From Apostichopus japonicus (taxonomy: Eukaryota; Echinodermata; Holothuroidea; Aspidochirotida; Stichopodidae): 64,000 bases of DNA. Position numbers and translations under genes: made by a program. This document shows positions 1 through 13,500 of the stretch, one piece after another (positions within the stretch are counted from its first letter, which is position 1; each line of letters opens with the position of its first letter). Below the pieces are notes generated by a model, which searched no databases, was not told where the DNA came from, and worked only from the letters and a program-made list of their open reading frames with translations. The stretch lies in assembly GCF_037975245.1 (NCBI RefSeq), contig NC_092576.1, forward strand, positions 4,356,001-4,420,000. Direction: 5' to 3'.

Positions 1-1758
1 TAATTCGATTCATTTAAATTATTACTTTATACTTTTATCGGCTATCAGCGTCAATAAGTCAACTTTCAAAGATTTTTTTGTGAATAATAATATTGTAGAT
101 TTTATCGTTTACTACATTGCATAGGTATTATAAAACATGCATCTTAGTCCATGGTTAATGTTGGCCTATTCAAATAGTGATATAGTTAATCCATCAAAAT
201 GTTGACTGGAGTCAAAATCGAGTGTCTACCCAGTTTCTCTGTTTGTTTATTGTTGGCCAGAAATGTATTAAATAGCTAAATAAAAGGGTTCTTTTTTTTG
301 GATCGCACTTTAATTCCTCCCACTATTAACTAAAAGAATTCCAAAATTACCTCGAATGTTACAGAATGACTCCATATCACTACATGGTATGTAATTGAAT
401 CCTTTTGAATTTTTCTTTAAGGGACTTTCTTTCCTGCACTGTTGGCTTCAAATTGTGTTTAAAATTATCCATACCCGCATCTTCGTCAATGCACCATTTT
501 TGATGACGTTACATGATATAGATATAAACTGAAGTTATACTCATGACTTCTATAGTCGAAGAGGAGCTTAAGAAAAGTCGAATAAGTATTGCTTAACTCC
601 ATTCTTCCTTTATAACTGCCTTCGCGACACTTTTGTAAGTCCAACTTTTTTGAAATTATACTCTATAAAGACATGTTACTATTATTCTATATATTTTTTC
701 TTATACTCAAATTCATGTGATCAAATGAAGTCAACTTATAACCTTTCATGTTAGGGGAGAGGTTGAATCTTATCTTCGGTGAACAAAAGGTTATTCACGA
801 TTATTCGAACGTAATTTCGAATCATTGAACATAATTATGTGAATATATATTGTGCAAATAGTATTGCGCAAAGGCGGCAAAATAGGGTTGATTGATTACA
901 AATCCTGGACGTGGGACGGAAGGGGGTGGGGGTTAGTTCATACTTCGATGGTTAATATGATAAGATATATTTTTGAAGGGACGCCAAACAAAGATAACTA
1001 AAAGCTTTTCGACAAATAGATGGTCTATGCAAATATAACACTTGTCACATATAAAATTCATGGTTTACCTTTGGGAAAGAGGCACTTGGCATTAATAAAG
1101 AAAAGGAGGGAGCACCTTTTGAGGTTTTTCCACAAAGCACTTTCCCCTGTATCCCCCGGCTGTTCCAACCCTGGTATTGAACTTTTTTTATTAAGATTAA
1201 GCGTTGATGTGTTACAGCTAATTGTAACGAAATATAATCAAATGAAAAGATTAAAAGGTAAATGTTATAGTTTTACAGACATACTATATTACGTTCCAAC
1301 TTTTTATTTCAAAAATCTGGACTACAGACTGATCTTTTGATGCATTTAAACAGGGTTGAGAACAGCGGAAAGTATTAAGGCGTATACAGTTCACAAATGT
1401 TGGGCCTTTTCGATCACCGTGTGTGGTAATTCAGATTGCTGTAAAATACATTCATAAGTTGAGATAGGTTTTACGTTTCTTCTTCTGGTGGTTTTGACTT
1501 TATCACAAACATCTAGAATTAGAAACTGCCTTTCGATGCAGACTACATCTAGAAGTTGCCTGATATATTGGGAAGCAACAATATTTTAGTATTTTAGTCG
1601 AGAATCATCTTAATCATCCGACGATGATTAGTACATTCATCAGCTGAACTATGATACTAAAAGTTGTTTACATTTTGATTAAAAACGAAGTCACCTATTT
1701 TAATAAGCGAGACGCAATATATACAAATCAAGATGTTGCTTTCCAATTCTGATAACAG

Positions 1759-4700
1759 GACTTTGGGCGGATGGCTTAAAGCTTTCTTTCGATCCAAACC
1801 CACTAAGGCTTGACGTCCAGGAAACCATAGATATTTCTCTTTACGTGTGTAAGTATTAAACTGTGTGCAACAATTGAGTGCCTATTGTTCTCATATCCCC
1901 ATGAGCTCATCAGCAATAACCTCTTAATTTCACCGATTAAACCAATGCAATATATTCCAATCATCATTTTTGATCAAATATTTTAGAAAAAAAACATCCT
2001 CAATGAACAGTTGTATGTATTGATGCAGTTGTTAAGAAGTCCAACTTAAATGCGATCATACTTGAAGCAGTTCTTTACAATAAAGGAGTTTACCCCTGTT
2101 CGACCTCGCAAGAGGTCCTACGGGGGATAATATTTAAGTTTTGTAGAATAGACCCTTTTTTTCTAGGGAAAGTTGTCTATTATTCAAACAGGGAGATGCT
2201 GAGAAGTGAAGTATTGTTCGATTAACATTGTTAAGAAGCCATAAATAAACAGGAGGTCGGAACTGAGGAGCCAATTAGGTAGGGATCACTAAAGGGGGAG
2301 GAATTTCTAATTAAATGGGAATACAAGACAGAGCGGTTTCTATTGTTTGGGTCGGAAGTGGTTGCTACTTAGTTGGAGTTTTGGAGTTGTACTTAGTGTA
2401 TAAGTACACCTGGAATTTGGGGGCTAGACCCACTATAGTCCAAATTACATCATTATCTATTGATGTTAATGGTGATTAGGTCACTTCATACTTCCGCGAC
2501 AGGACGGCTGAAAACCTAGTAGCGTCTAACAGAGCTAGTAATATACTTTATTAGTATCGGTTTATTAATTATTAACTTCCTGTACTATAGTTTGTAAATG
2601 AACAAATGAAATAAGCCCACTATGAGCGGAAAACATATTTAAAAAATGAGGTATGATAACCTTTAGTAGTTTGATAGAAAATGAATCTCTATTCTCGTAA
2701 ATTTCTAACGGAAATATCTGGAACAGAAACAATATGGTAACTTTCTGTTTTCCGTTTTTCGATTTCTTTTTCATTATCCATTATAAAGAGTATTACGCCG
2801 AAAGGTTATTGGGTGGGTTTCACTCTGTTTCAATCACGTTATGGATATATTATTGTTAAATACATCGATTTTACTCACTAAAAAGGCACTGACACACACA
2901 CACAAATTAATTAAAAGAAAACCCTTGTAATTTCCCGATTTTGTAATCCTTCTTCCCAGATGAAGACTTGTGGTTTGGTACTTTTACCCTCCATTTGGAA
3001 AACAAACTAAGTGGTGAGACATACGAAGAACTTGGATCTCTCTGTGGACATGGGAGCCCGTTCTGCCCATCACAGAAAGGAGGTAAGTCTTCAAGCATGG
3101 ATTTTAAATTAATTTTAGTCTTCATTGTAACAAATTGCAACCACTGTGTTTTTCTTTATATTATATTCATGGTTACACGACATTAAGTTTAGAACTTTCT
3201 AACGCTAAACTTTTTTTTTAACGCTAAACTAATGATAATTTAAATATAAACATTTATCCATTAATTATGCTAATAAATTGTCCACACTGCATACTTATAA
3301 ATTTGTGAAACTACATGACATCGTTTAGTTGACACTGAACACCATGTAAATGTTTTGTACAAGCAATGCGTGCGTTGTTCAATTGTTGCCTGAAGTCGCT
3401 GCAAGTTTTCCTATGGAATTTTGCGGAGTATCTGAGTAACTGACACAGTCCTGTAAAGGCTCATTTCGAACAAAACTATAGATGTAGAAATACCCCTGGA
3501 CTGGCGGTATACAATATATATTACTTCATGGTGCCATCCTTTAACTGCTAAGAATCTCAGTTAGCTCTAAAAATGTCTTTGCTTTGGTGCAAAATGAGAC
3601 TGAATATGTTCAATGTATTATTCATTATTCATTAAGATTAGGTAATTTGTGGTACCTATTATTATATTAAACACAATTTAAGAAGCGACGTTCACGTCTC
3701 CCAAACTAATAATCTTCTAGAAAAAAAAAATGCATTGTATTACTCGGAGAACAATAACTCCGATCTGTCAGCCCATGCCAGGCCTAATTAAATACGTTTA
3801 ATCAATATAATAAATTTGTATTCCATTGTCTTTCAAAGTATTAACGTCGTACCAGAGACTTAATTTATCGGGTTCGAATATGTACATTTGTCTTGCTGCT
3901 TCCTAAATTTTTATTATCTCGTAAAATTCGACTTATCAAGTATTGCTGTAAATCTATAGGCCCAATGAGAGGATTATCCCATGCTTAGTTGACATGGAAG
4001 TGCTAACGTTTGGAGCGACAATGTTATCAAGAAAAGCTTTAAACAGCCAAATTGATCACAAAAGGTATTCTGTAACCTGCTATTTTTTAAGGTACATTGT
4101 AATTCAACGCAGATATAAAGCAAAAAATACAAGGTGGTCGTGTTGCAACTAAAACATATCAGACATATTTAAGGGGGGAAAAAAGATAATTAAAATTGGC
4201 AAACCTATCATATTTACTTTGTCCATTTGAGTTGTAACAAAGCAAGGGCAATCTAATGCGAATAAGTAATAAATTATTATATATGCTAATTTTTTTTTCT
4301 ATTTGTGAGACGATCGAGCAACGACGTTGAGTTGTATGATCGGCTGTTATCAGCTGTGTAAACCTTTTTATAAATCTGAGAACATCCTATATCTCACTAT
4401 ATCTTATTAGAATTGGAAACGCAAAAATACTAGCAGTATACTAAAGCTTAAACGTACTGTTTTAAACTTGATAGCTTTTATTAAGGGCTTACTTTTACAT
4501 CTAAACTTATATTTATTTCGTGTTTATATGGCAACTCTATCATTAAGGGCTTAGCTTATGTCTTAATTTAAACTTATTTTGTTTGATAGAAACTCTATCC
4601 TTTGATAGCTTTTGTTAAGGGCTTACTTTATATCTTAACTTATATTTATTTTGTTTTATAGAAAATCTCTCATTTCACGAGACAGCGGTGATTCCATCGA

Positions 4701-5562
4701 CTTTTGTGGACAAGGTGTGTTCAAATTTACGTATTTGTTTTCTAAACGTATAGACAAATTCTTCATTTCGAATATTGATTATAAGAAACACCTGTGAATT
4801 CTAAGCACACTGACGTTTGCCATTTTGTGAACCTTATGTCATGTATGCCAATTGCTTAGTTTATCTACGAAGTTAAACGCATTTTGAGTTTTACATTGTT
4901 GCATTTTTAATGTTATATATTCAAAAACAATTTGGTTAGGTAGTTACTGAAAGACGTTGCGATGTTATCAAACGATCGAGGACTTTTGCGTATTGTGTTC
5001 AACAAATGTTATATTTACAGAAGAAACTGTTAATCTTATCCGGTGGGGTCTGTGAAGGAAATAGTGTTTCAATCATGCCAGCAATGACAAGAACTGCGAA
5101 TACGTATAATGATATGCACATATTATTACTTGGATGTGCAGACTATATATTAGGAAGGGTTATATACCGGTAATAGATAATTGAAGTAGTCTCTTTGCGA
5201 TAAGTTATCAATTCCGGGGGCCTAAATATACCATTACAGAATGTGTTAGACAACGACCATAGATTCAAATAGTTTTAAGCCTTGTAACGAGAGCAGAGCT
5301 AACAGATTATGTAGCTTTTATACAATTAAACATATATGTTATTAATGTTCCAAGGTACGATTTCATATCAATCTTATATTTCTTTTATATCATATATGAT
5401 ACAAATGCATAGGACTATTCGCAAAGATCATCCCCTGTTCATTATAACTTTTATTTGTTATATTTTGTATTTCAGGGAATCTATTCTGGCAACATCAAAG
5501 CCTTCAATGAAGATGACGTTGTTATCATTGGGCTGTACATTTCCAACTGCAGTGTATCTTAG
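1759..5562 (+). CDS. ML-domain secreted lipid-binding protein, copy 1 (exon 1 outside window)
   Basis: Exons seen: 1759-1848, 2960-3082, 4662-4714, 5476-5562 (stop TAG). All have AG/GT borders, and phases (1,1,1,0) join into one open frame. Exon 1, with signal peptide and first cysteine, must lie left of the window. The protein fits the MD-2-related lipid-recognition (ML) fold of MD-2, NPC2 and GM2-activator-type proteins: GLWADGLKLSF opening, LENKLSGE strand, a disulfide-hairpin-like loop CGHGSPFC, then PSTFVDKGIYSGNIKAFN and a late cysteine (SNCSV). ML proteins are small secreted beta-sandwiches that hold a lipid between two sheets and act in lipid transport or innate recognition of microbial lipids; ligand unknown here. 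It differs from copy 2 in 8 codons plus one codon indel, almost all in exon 3. It could be a PG/PI-transfer-type member rather than MD-2-like; the fold call is firm, the subfamily is not. Confidence 0.85.
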
Positions 5563-6138
5563 ACAATTTATCGGCGCACTACCTTTTGCACTACATGCTA
5601 AGTAAATTAAAAGCGAGCGTAGCTTCCAAAGCTAGATTCCGATCAATTTCAGCCTATTTTTCCTTCAGCCTACCTTTAGCGCATTATAGTCCAGTTCTAC
5701 AGTTTCCTGCAAAGTAGCTTTTACACTTGTCGTATGTTATAGAATGTAATTAATTACATGCCTTTGGTTTTAAAATGTTAATAGATTTGACGATTTTTAT
5801 TTCACCATTAGGTGAAAGGAAGTTAAAAGGACACAGAGTCCAGAATATATACAAGGAAAGCTACAAGAGGTGTTAATATTATGCTACTTAAATCGCATAT
5901 TAACATGTTATCATACACAAGGAATGTATCAGTTGCGATCCTCTTCTGTGAATTTCGTAAGGAATTGTAAACGGCCAGCAGAAAAAGTTATTATTTCTCA
6001 GTGAGAACTGACTTCCGTGTTAATAAGCACAGTGTTGCTATGAACAGCGTTAATATGAACAAGTGTTATAATATTGCCAAAAACTGTTATATTGTTAAAG
6101 TAACATTGTTATACTATTGAGCTATAACTTGATATACA

Positions 6139-6174
<36 letters not shown>

Positions 6175-8551
6175 GCTGCTAAGGACTTGCAAGTTACTCG
6201 AAGTATACTAACTAACGACATTGTTAACTCTTTCTTAATTAATCATTTATCAAGGGGACTTTCCAGCGTTTGATGAGAGATCGTTGTCATATCGGTGCTA
6301 ATGTAGGCTACGTGATATCTTTGCAGATCTCTAAACTAAGGTAACACGATTGCGTGAAACCGCTCATCAGTAGGCCCTATGCGATCACGCTGGTGAGCTT
6401 GCTTATACAGACGCGCTTGGTGATTGACTAATTCAAACTTCAAGGTTCTACAAAAGTGCTTTAGAAACACAATTTACGATGCTTAAAACTAATAGTCTGA
6501 GCCGAAGTTCACAACTATGTTTCAAAATATATAGCCCTTCAATAAGTTCGAAGAGCATTGTATATACTACTAGTGATTAACTCACCGTACCGTTATGATA
6601 TGCATTCAGAGACTGCAACTTGTTAAGTTAGGACAAATATGACATCAGCACGGCCCTCTGTTCATTTTGGGCGCGGCTGGAGAGGGCTATTGGTAATGAT
6701 TTGAACATATCGTAAAATATAATATTACGTTAGTGTTTGAGACTTGTAATAATAGTTTTCCAGCCGATGCTCTGATACTTAACCTGTGAGGGAATTTAAT
6801 TATTTCAGTTTAATTTACAATTTAGTATCCAATACAAATAACCAGAGATAAAATTGGTCAAATTTTAATTGGTTCTCGAAGTAGTTATGTAGCATTCATT
6901 AACGTTAACTATTTTTTTGTGTCTTAAATAACCTTTGTACAATAATTGGCTCAAGTACAAGTGTTTTTGTACTCTTCAGCAAACATCGAAATTTCTCATT
7001 TCACATTTCGTATTAGTTTGCAAAGTAGGAAGCAAAACTTAAATATAAGAAAGATCAACAAAGATTACTAACATTGCAAGCACTGATCATATCTTATCGT
7101 AAACGGAAAGAAAAAATACTTGTCATTATAAGCAATAGTAATTGAATCGACACTGCTTTTAGGTTACCTATAGAGAAAAAAAAACTTTGAGTTTTGCTGT
7201 ATTCTAACCCAAATAAAATATCAAATGCAAACAATTAAATCTGTTTGTTATTTCTCGTTGTCTCCTACTCTTTAAAATCATTGTTCACGTATCACAACAT
7301 GAAAAGTAACAGTCCTGATTTTTTTTTTTTTAATTCAGAAAGAAAAACATGATTCAGAAAAGAATTTTCAACACTTTCTTAATTCTGACGACTTTTGGTT
7401 AACAGGTCACGAGGTATATGTCAAAATGATACCGAAAGTTTCCACCAGTTTGACCGGAAGCGAGTAATTCTCTTGGTAAAAACTATATTAGATACTTCCT
7501 TTTCCGTTCTTGGATAAAGTGGTACCATTTCAACATCTAATTGAAAGCTAATGACATCCATTGTTATGAAAGGGGGTTAATGGGGCATAAAGCTTGTTTG
7601 GTGCAACAGGTCAAAGGTCGACAAGTTCATGACACACATTTTTACTAGAAAATGCATTTTGCGAGAATGCACTTTGCGAGAATACTTATACCAACGGATC
7701 AAAACAGTACAGAGGCAGTCTCGGTGAACGTACTGCTTATAAATATATGTGTTCGTTTGATATTATATATTTATAGAGAATATAAGAGTATACACTTAGG
7801 GCATGTATTCTCCACGGGATAATGTTATTTTATATGAATTGGCCAAAACAAATGTTGTTTTTCTTCATATGTAATTTTAATACGTTACGTAATCCACTTA
7901 TTGCAAATTGTCCCATGGAAAACAAAATTGTCCCTTTGAACACCGTTGCTTATTACTTGGACGAATATGTGGAGAAAAGACTTTCAAATAGGCCTACTGT
8001 TTCAATCTTCGAAATTGAGTTAGTATTAGGCCTACAATGAGCCCTAAAGAGAAAAAATTGGGGTTGACACGAGGACAAGCCTAAAGGTATGGCAAGACAT
8101 AGCGAAGCGTATCATGGTAAAACCTTGTTTAAAACCTATTTGACACAATTTTCTTTGTATTTCCTGCTTTTTTTGTTTTGTCCCACTAAGTAACACTGTG
8201 CTTTATAAAGGTCAACGGAAACGCTCTTGTTTGTACAGACAAACGAAATCTTCGTACTAACAGTGATAGCTGGAACCGGACCAACCCAGTATACATGGTC
8301 AAATATTAAATGACATGTAGCTAGCTAACTTCCACCATGTACCAATACAAAACTAATCAATACAAACTAATCAATAAGAGAGTGTGTATCTAGATTTCCT
8401 TTAGCCCTGCAGCGCGATCATCAACCTCGAAGTACGCCATTTGAGAACGTTAATTCTACCGGTAGCGTTGACAGCATGATAATCTATAGCATGATAATCA
8501 ATAGCACGATAATCGTAAACGTAGTAATATATAGATAGCATGTCCACTTAT

Positions 8552-8848
8552 CAGTCGCGTAGCCAGGAATTTGCCAAGGGAGGGGCGAAACTGTAGATTC
8601 GGCATTGCAAACTATCTAAGCGTAGCGCCACCATGTTTGGCGCGAAGCGCACAAGAAAATTTTGGCTGAAAATGCCTCCCAGATCGCTGGAAATGGCACT
8701 TCCCAGGCCTTGTAAGTTGCATCTTAGCATTTTCTCTTTTGTAAATACTAGTGATATCATACAAACATTAAAAAAAAAATTAAAAAAATATGCTCAAGGG
8801 GGCGGGGGCAGCTGCCCCCTTCGGCCCCCCCCCCTGGCTACGCGCCTG
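8552..8848. mobile_element. Non-autonomous hAT-like element, private to unit A
   Basis: 297 bp, bounded by the imperfect inverted ends CAGTCGCGTAGCCAGG and CAGGCGCGTAGCCAGG (reverse complement of the right end), and flanked by an exact 8-bp target duplication CCACTTAT (8544-8551, 8849-8856). Unit B has a single CCACTTAT at 19905-19912 with no insert. CAG-type ends with 8-bp duplication are hAT hallmarks. No transposase is encoded. Its inside shares a word (ACTATCTAAGCGTAGCGCC) with elements at 40800, 47115, 57692 and 21240. Confidence 0.9.
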
Positions 8849-9331
8849 CCACTTATATCATAAAGGCATATATCCCCGCAGTACCCGCAGTTCCCTACGT
8901 ACGTCATATATAGTGACGAATACTACTGGTAATAATGATAACATGATCATCGAAATCGTAAACATAGAAAGCCAGTTTCATTGATTGTATGTCACAAATT
9001 ACATGATCACTGATAGCATATATGCAACAGCAACATCCGCCATCAACAGTGCAACACGATGGTCAAGCGAGTAAAATATGGAACGCCTTGTCAACGATAG
9101 CATGTCCACTAGTAGCACAGCCACTTATGGCCTGGCCCACCGATAACGAGCATGACCATAGGTTTTTACCCGAATCTCCCGGCCTCCTGGTTTCATATTC
9201 TATTCTCCCGGTTTTTTAATCTTTCATCACTTGCGACATTTCTGACAATAGCCAACAGTTAGTCCTATGCTTAGTAATTCCCCACAGTAACGCTGAACAG
9301 GAAAGGCTATTCAGTGTAGTTCGCAAGAATA

Positions 9332-10528
9332 GTGTCCACTATCGGGTTACACACTTCCATGCGATACCTGTTCACTGGGTCCGTTTTACCGGAAGGGACT
9401 CTTCCATAACAAGATCTTCTTTCATTTCTTCCAGTTGGTCATTAGCCAATTGAACAAACTTTGCAGCTGCATAATGAGTAGCATGAAGTCATCCCGTAGC
9501 TTCCGCATATTCTTCAGCAATTAGTCCACCATACACAGCCCGTCTGGATTCTATTAACTACTGTGAATATGGGCTGTAAATTTTACCAAGCTCCCCAGCC
9601 CACCGGCCCACCAGGCCACCGGCCCACTGGCCCACCGGGCATTGCCCAAATGCCGGTGTGGCCAGTCCGCCACTGCTGCTCAGTATCGCATTTAGCTATG
9701 ATCAAATACTGTCAACGTCTCCTACGGACAAAGAGATCATTTAACATAGTTTGGATTACTGCAGGTTTGGCCGATAACCTTTGGTGGCTACTGTCAATGG
9801 GCACCAAGATTAAGGATATTCCGAGGTCGAGGAGCCTCCAGAAAATCCGCCAATCAACTTTCCATTTCAAGTTCTTTCAACCAGATTTATCGCGGGTCCC
9901 AAGTAATGTTCATCCCATACTGCATGAAATATCTTATTTGAAGTCTTTCATGCTAATAAATTGCCCAAAATGACAATTTAAAGGAAATGTAGCCAATTGA
10001 ACTCTACTAGTGTCGGTATCAAAATTTCGTGACAGGATTTTTACTGGCAATGTAACAAAATTTACAATTACAAACTGTTATCACAAATGATGTTCACACC
10101 AATAAAATGTATGCATATGTTTTTCAGAGATGGAAATATTTAACTCTGTTAATGGCATCATATGAAAATATGTCATAATATTTATTCTTTAAGAGTATCT
10201 ACTTAATAATGAATGAAACTACAGAACAAAGAGGCAGACATTATTCGAGTAACTGGAATTTTCTTCCTTGTTGTTTTAGATTTATTATATATTTGTGTCA
10301 TCGTAGCGCACTATGGGAAGTTCCTCTTTCGATTCGTTTATCTATCTTCGGATGGAATAGAAACGATTAAAATTTTATGACGATAGTAAGTTTCGGCAAA
10401 CGCAATAAAAGTATCCAGTTATCTTTGTTCCTTATTGTGAAGAGCTTGAAAATAGCATCGATATTAAACTTGTTCCACTCCCACGCAAGCGTTTGTGTTC
10501 TATACTATCGATCTGCTTCTATACCAAG
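9332..10528. other. Single-copy spacer and 5' flank of ML copy 2
   Basis: No homologue of this stretch occurs elsewhere in the window. It contains a short GC-rich run of repeated CCCACCGG-type words (about 9596-9640) and otherwise AT-rich DNA leading to the promoter of ML copy 2. No gene was recognised. Confidence 0.6.
10405..10410 (+). promoter_or_regulatory. Possible TATA box of ML copy 2
   Basis: ATAAAA (in cgcaataaaagtatcc) lies about 120 bp before the ATG at 10529, a spacing that would give a 5' UTR of about 90 nt. It is the only TATA-like match seen close to the start; such matches are common in AT-rich DNA. Confidence 0.25.
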
Positions 10529-13500
10529 ATGATTTGTTGTAATGCCGCTGTGTGGCGTCTGAATCTTGTCCTGCTGATGACTGCCAGTGTGGCCTTCATG
10601 TTTCGAATAAGTGGGCCGGATGATCCATGTGAAGTTAAAATTACAGGTCAGTAAAACCAAAGTATCTTATTCCCCGTGGCGTGAGCAAGGGTGTGTGTGG
10701 GTGGGGGGGGGGGGTATGAACCGACTCTATCGTCAGGCTGAAACAAACCGTTCATGCCGGGGAATTTGTGCTTCACATTTCAGTAGGAAATGAATTAAAG
10801 CACTTCCTCGGAGTATATGATAAAGGGGTTTGTCGTTACCTAAATTTTTTGGAGAACTTTAGACTCCCACCTCCCCTCACCTCTTCCTTATATTTGAAAT
10901 AATTTTCACGTGCCTGTTTAATTTACATTTGTCTTTTGAGAGTGTGATCTCTATTAATTCGATTCATTTAAATTATTACTTTATACTTTTATCGGCTATC
11001 AGCGTCAATAAGTCAACTTTCAAAGATTTTTTTGTGAATAATAATATTGTAGATTTTATCGTTTACTACATTGCATAGGTATTATAAAACATGCATCTTA
11101 GTCCATGGTTAATGTTGGCCTATTCAAATAGTGATATAGTTAATCCATCAAAATGTTGACTGGAGTCAAAATCGAGTGTCTACCCAGTTTCTCTGTTTGT
11201 TTATTGTTGGCCAGAAATGTATTAAATAGCTAAATAAAAGGGTTCTTTTTTTTGGGATCGCACTTTAATTCCTCCCACTATTAACTAAAAGAATTCCAAA
11301 ATTACCTCGAATGTTACAGAATGACTCCATATCACTACATGGTATGTAATTGAATCCTTTTGAATTTTTCTTTAAGGGACTTTCTTTCCTGCACTGTTGG
11401 CTTCAAATTGTGTTTAAAATTATCCATACCCGCATCTTCGTCAATGCACCATTTTTGATGACGTTACATGATATAGATATAAACTGAAGTTATACTCATG
11501 ACTTCTATAGTCGAAGAGGAGCTTAAGAAAAGTCGAATAAGTATTAACTCCATTCTTCCTTTATAACTGCCTTCGCGACACTTTTGTAAGTCCAACTTTT
11601 TTGAAATTATACTCTATAAAGACATGTTACTATTATTCTATATATTTTTTCTTATACTCAAATTCATGTGATCAAATGAAGTCAACTTATAACCTTTCAT
11701 GTTAGGGGAGAGGTTGAATCTTATCTTCGGTGAACAAAAGGTTATTCACGATTATTCGAACGTAATTTCGAATCATTGAACATAATTATGTGAATATATA
11801 TTGTGCAAATAGTATTGTGCAAAGGCGGCAAAATAGGGTTGATTGATTACAAATCAGGGACGTGGGACGGAAGGGGGTGGGGGTTAGTTCATACTTCGAT
11901 GGTTAATATGATAAGATATATTTTTGAAGGGACGCCAAACAAAGATAACTAAAAGCTTTTCGACAAATAGATGGTCTATGCAAATATAACACTTGTCACA
12001 TATAAAATTCAAGGTTTACCTTTGGGAAAGAGGCACTTGGTATTAATAAAGAAAAGGAGGGAGCACCTTTTGAGGTTTTTCCACAAAGCACTTTCCCCTG
12101 TATCCCCCGGCTGTTCCAACCCTGGTATTGAACTTTTTTTATTAAGATTAAGCGTTGATGTGTTACAGCTAATTGTAACGAAATATAATCAAATGAAAAG
12201 ATTAAAAGGTAAATGTTATAGTTTTACAGACATACTATATTACGTTCCAACTTTTTATTTCAAAAATCTGGACTACAGACTGATCTTTTGATGCATTTAA
12301 ACAGGGTTGAGAACAGCGGAAAGTATTAAGGCGTATACAGTTCACAAATGTTGGGCCTTTTCGATCACCGTGTGTGGTAATTCATATTGCTGTAAAAATA
12401 CATTCATAAGTTGAGATAGGTTTTACGTTTCTTCTTCTGGTGGTTTTGACTTTATCACAAACATCTAGAATTAGAAACTGCCTTTCGATGCAGACTACAT
12501 CTAGAAGTTGCCTGATATATTGGGAAGCAACAATATTTTAGTATTTTAGTCGAGAATCATCTTAATCATCCGACGATGATTAGTACATTCATCAGCTGAA
12601 CTATGATACTAAAAGTTGTTTACATTTTGATTAAAAACGAAGTCACCTATTTTAATAAGCGAGACGCAATATATACAAAATCAAGATGTTGCTTTCCAAT
12701 TCTGATAACAGGACTTTGGGCGGATGGCTTAAAGCTTTCTTTCGATCCAAACCCACTAAGGCTTGACGTCCAGGAAACCATAGATATTTCTCTTTACGTG
12801 TGTAAGTATTAAACTGTGTGCAACAATTGAGTGCCTATTGTTCTCATATCCCCATGAGCTCATCAGCAATAACCTCTTAATTTCACCGATTAAACCAATG
12901 CAATATATTCCAATCATCATTTTTGATCAAATATTTTAGAAAAAAAACATCCTCAATGAACAGTTGTATGTATTGATGCAGTTGTTAAAAAGTCCAACTT
13001 AAATGCGATCATACTTGAAGCAGTTCTTTACAATAAAGGAGTTTACCCCTGTTCGACCTCGCAAGAGGTCCTACGGGGGATAATATTTAAGTTTTGTAGA
13101 ATAGACCCTTTTTTTCTAGGGAAAGTTGTCTATTATTCAAACAGGGAGATGCTGAGAAGTGAAGTATTGTTCGATTAACATTGTTAAGAAGCCATAAATA
13201 AACAGGAGGTCGGAACTGAGGAGCCAATTAGGTAGGGATCACTAAAGGGGGAGGAATTTCTAATTAAATGGGAATACAAGACAGAGCGGTTTCTATTGTT
13301 TGGGTCGGAAGTGGTTGCTACTTAGTTGGAGTTTTGGAGTTGTACTTAGTGTATAAGTACACCTGGAATTTGGGGGCTAGACCCACTTTAGTCCAAATTA
13401 CATCATTATCTATTGATGTTAATGGTGATTAGGTCAGTTCATACTTCCGCGACAGGACGGCTGAAAACCTAGTAGCGTCTAACAGAGCTAGTAATATACT

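Larger units (their letters stand above)
1..9331. repeat. Tandem segmental duplication, unit A
   Basis: Base 1 corresponds to base 10955, and homology runs without interruption (apart from small indels, an (AT)n length change and transposon insertions) to 9331, after which the copies part. Since homology already exists at base 1, the true left end is outside the window. By eye the copies differ at only a few percent of sites or less in non-coding DNA. Besides the ML exons the unit holds introns, 3.7 kb of downstream sequence with an (AT)n run at about 6140-6170, and one hAT-like element. Confidence 0.95.

Noticed and set aside
1020-1340. 106-codon frame present in both duplicates (also 11971-12291)
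   Set aside because: It sits in intron 1 of the ML gene; its preservation is explained by the recent duplication. The two base changes seen both alter residues and no domain is visible.
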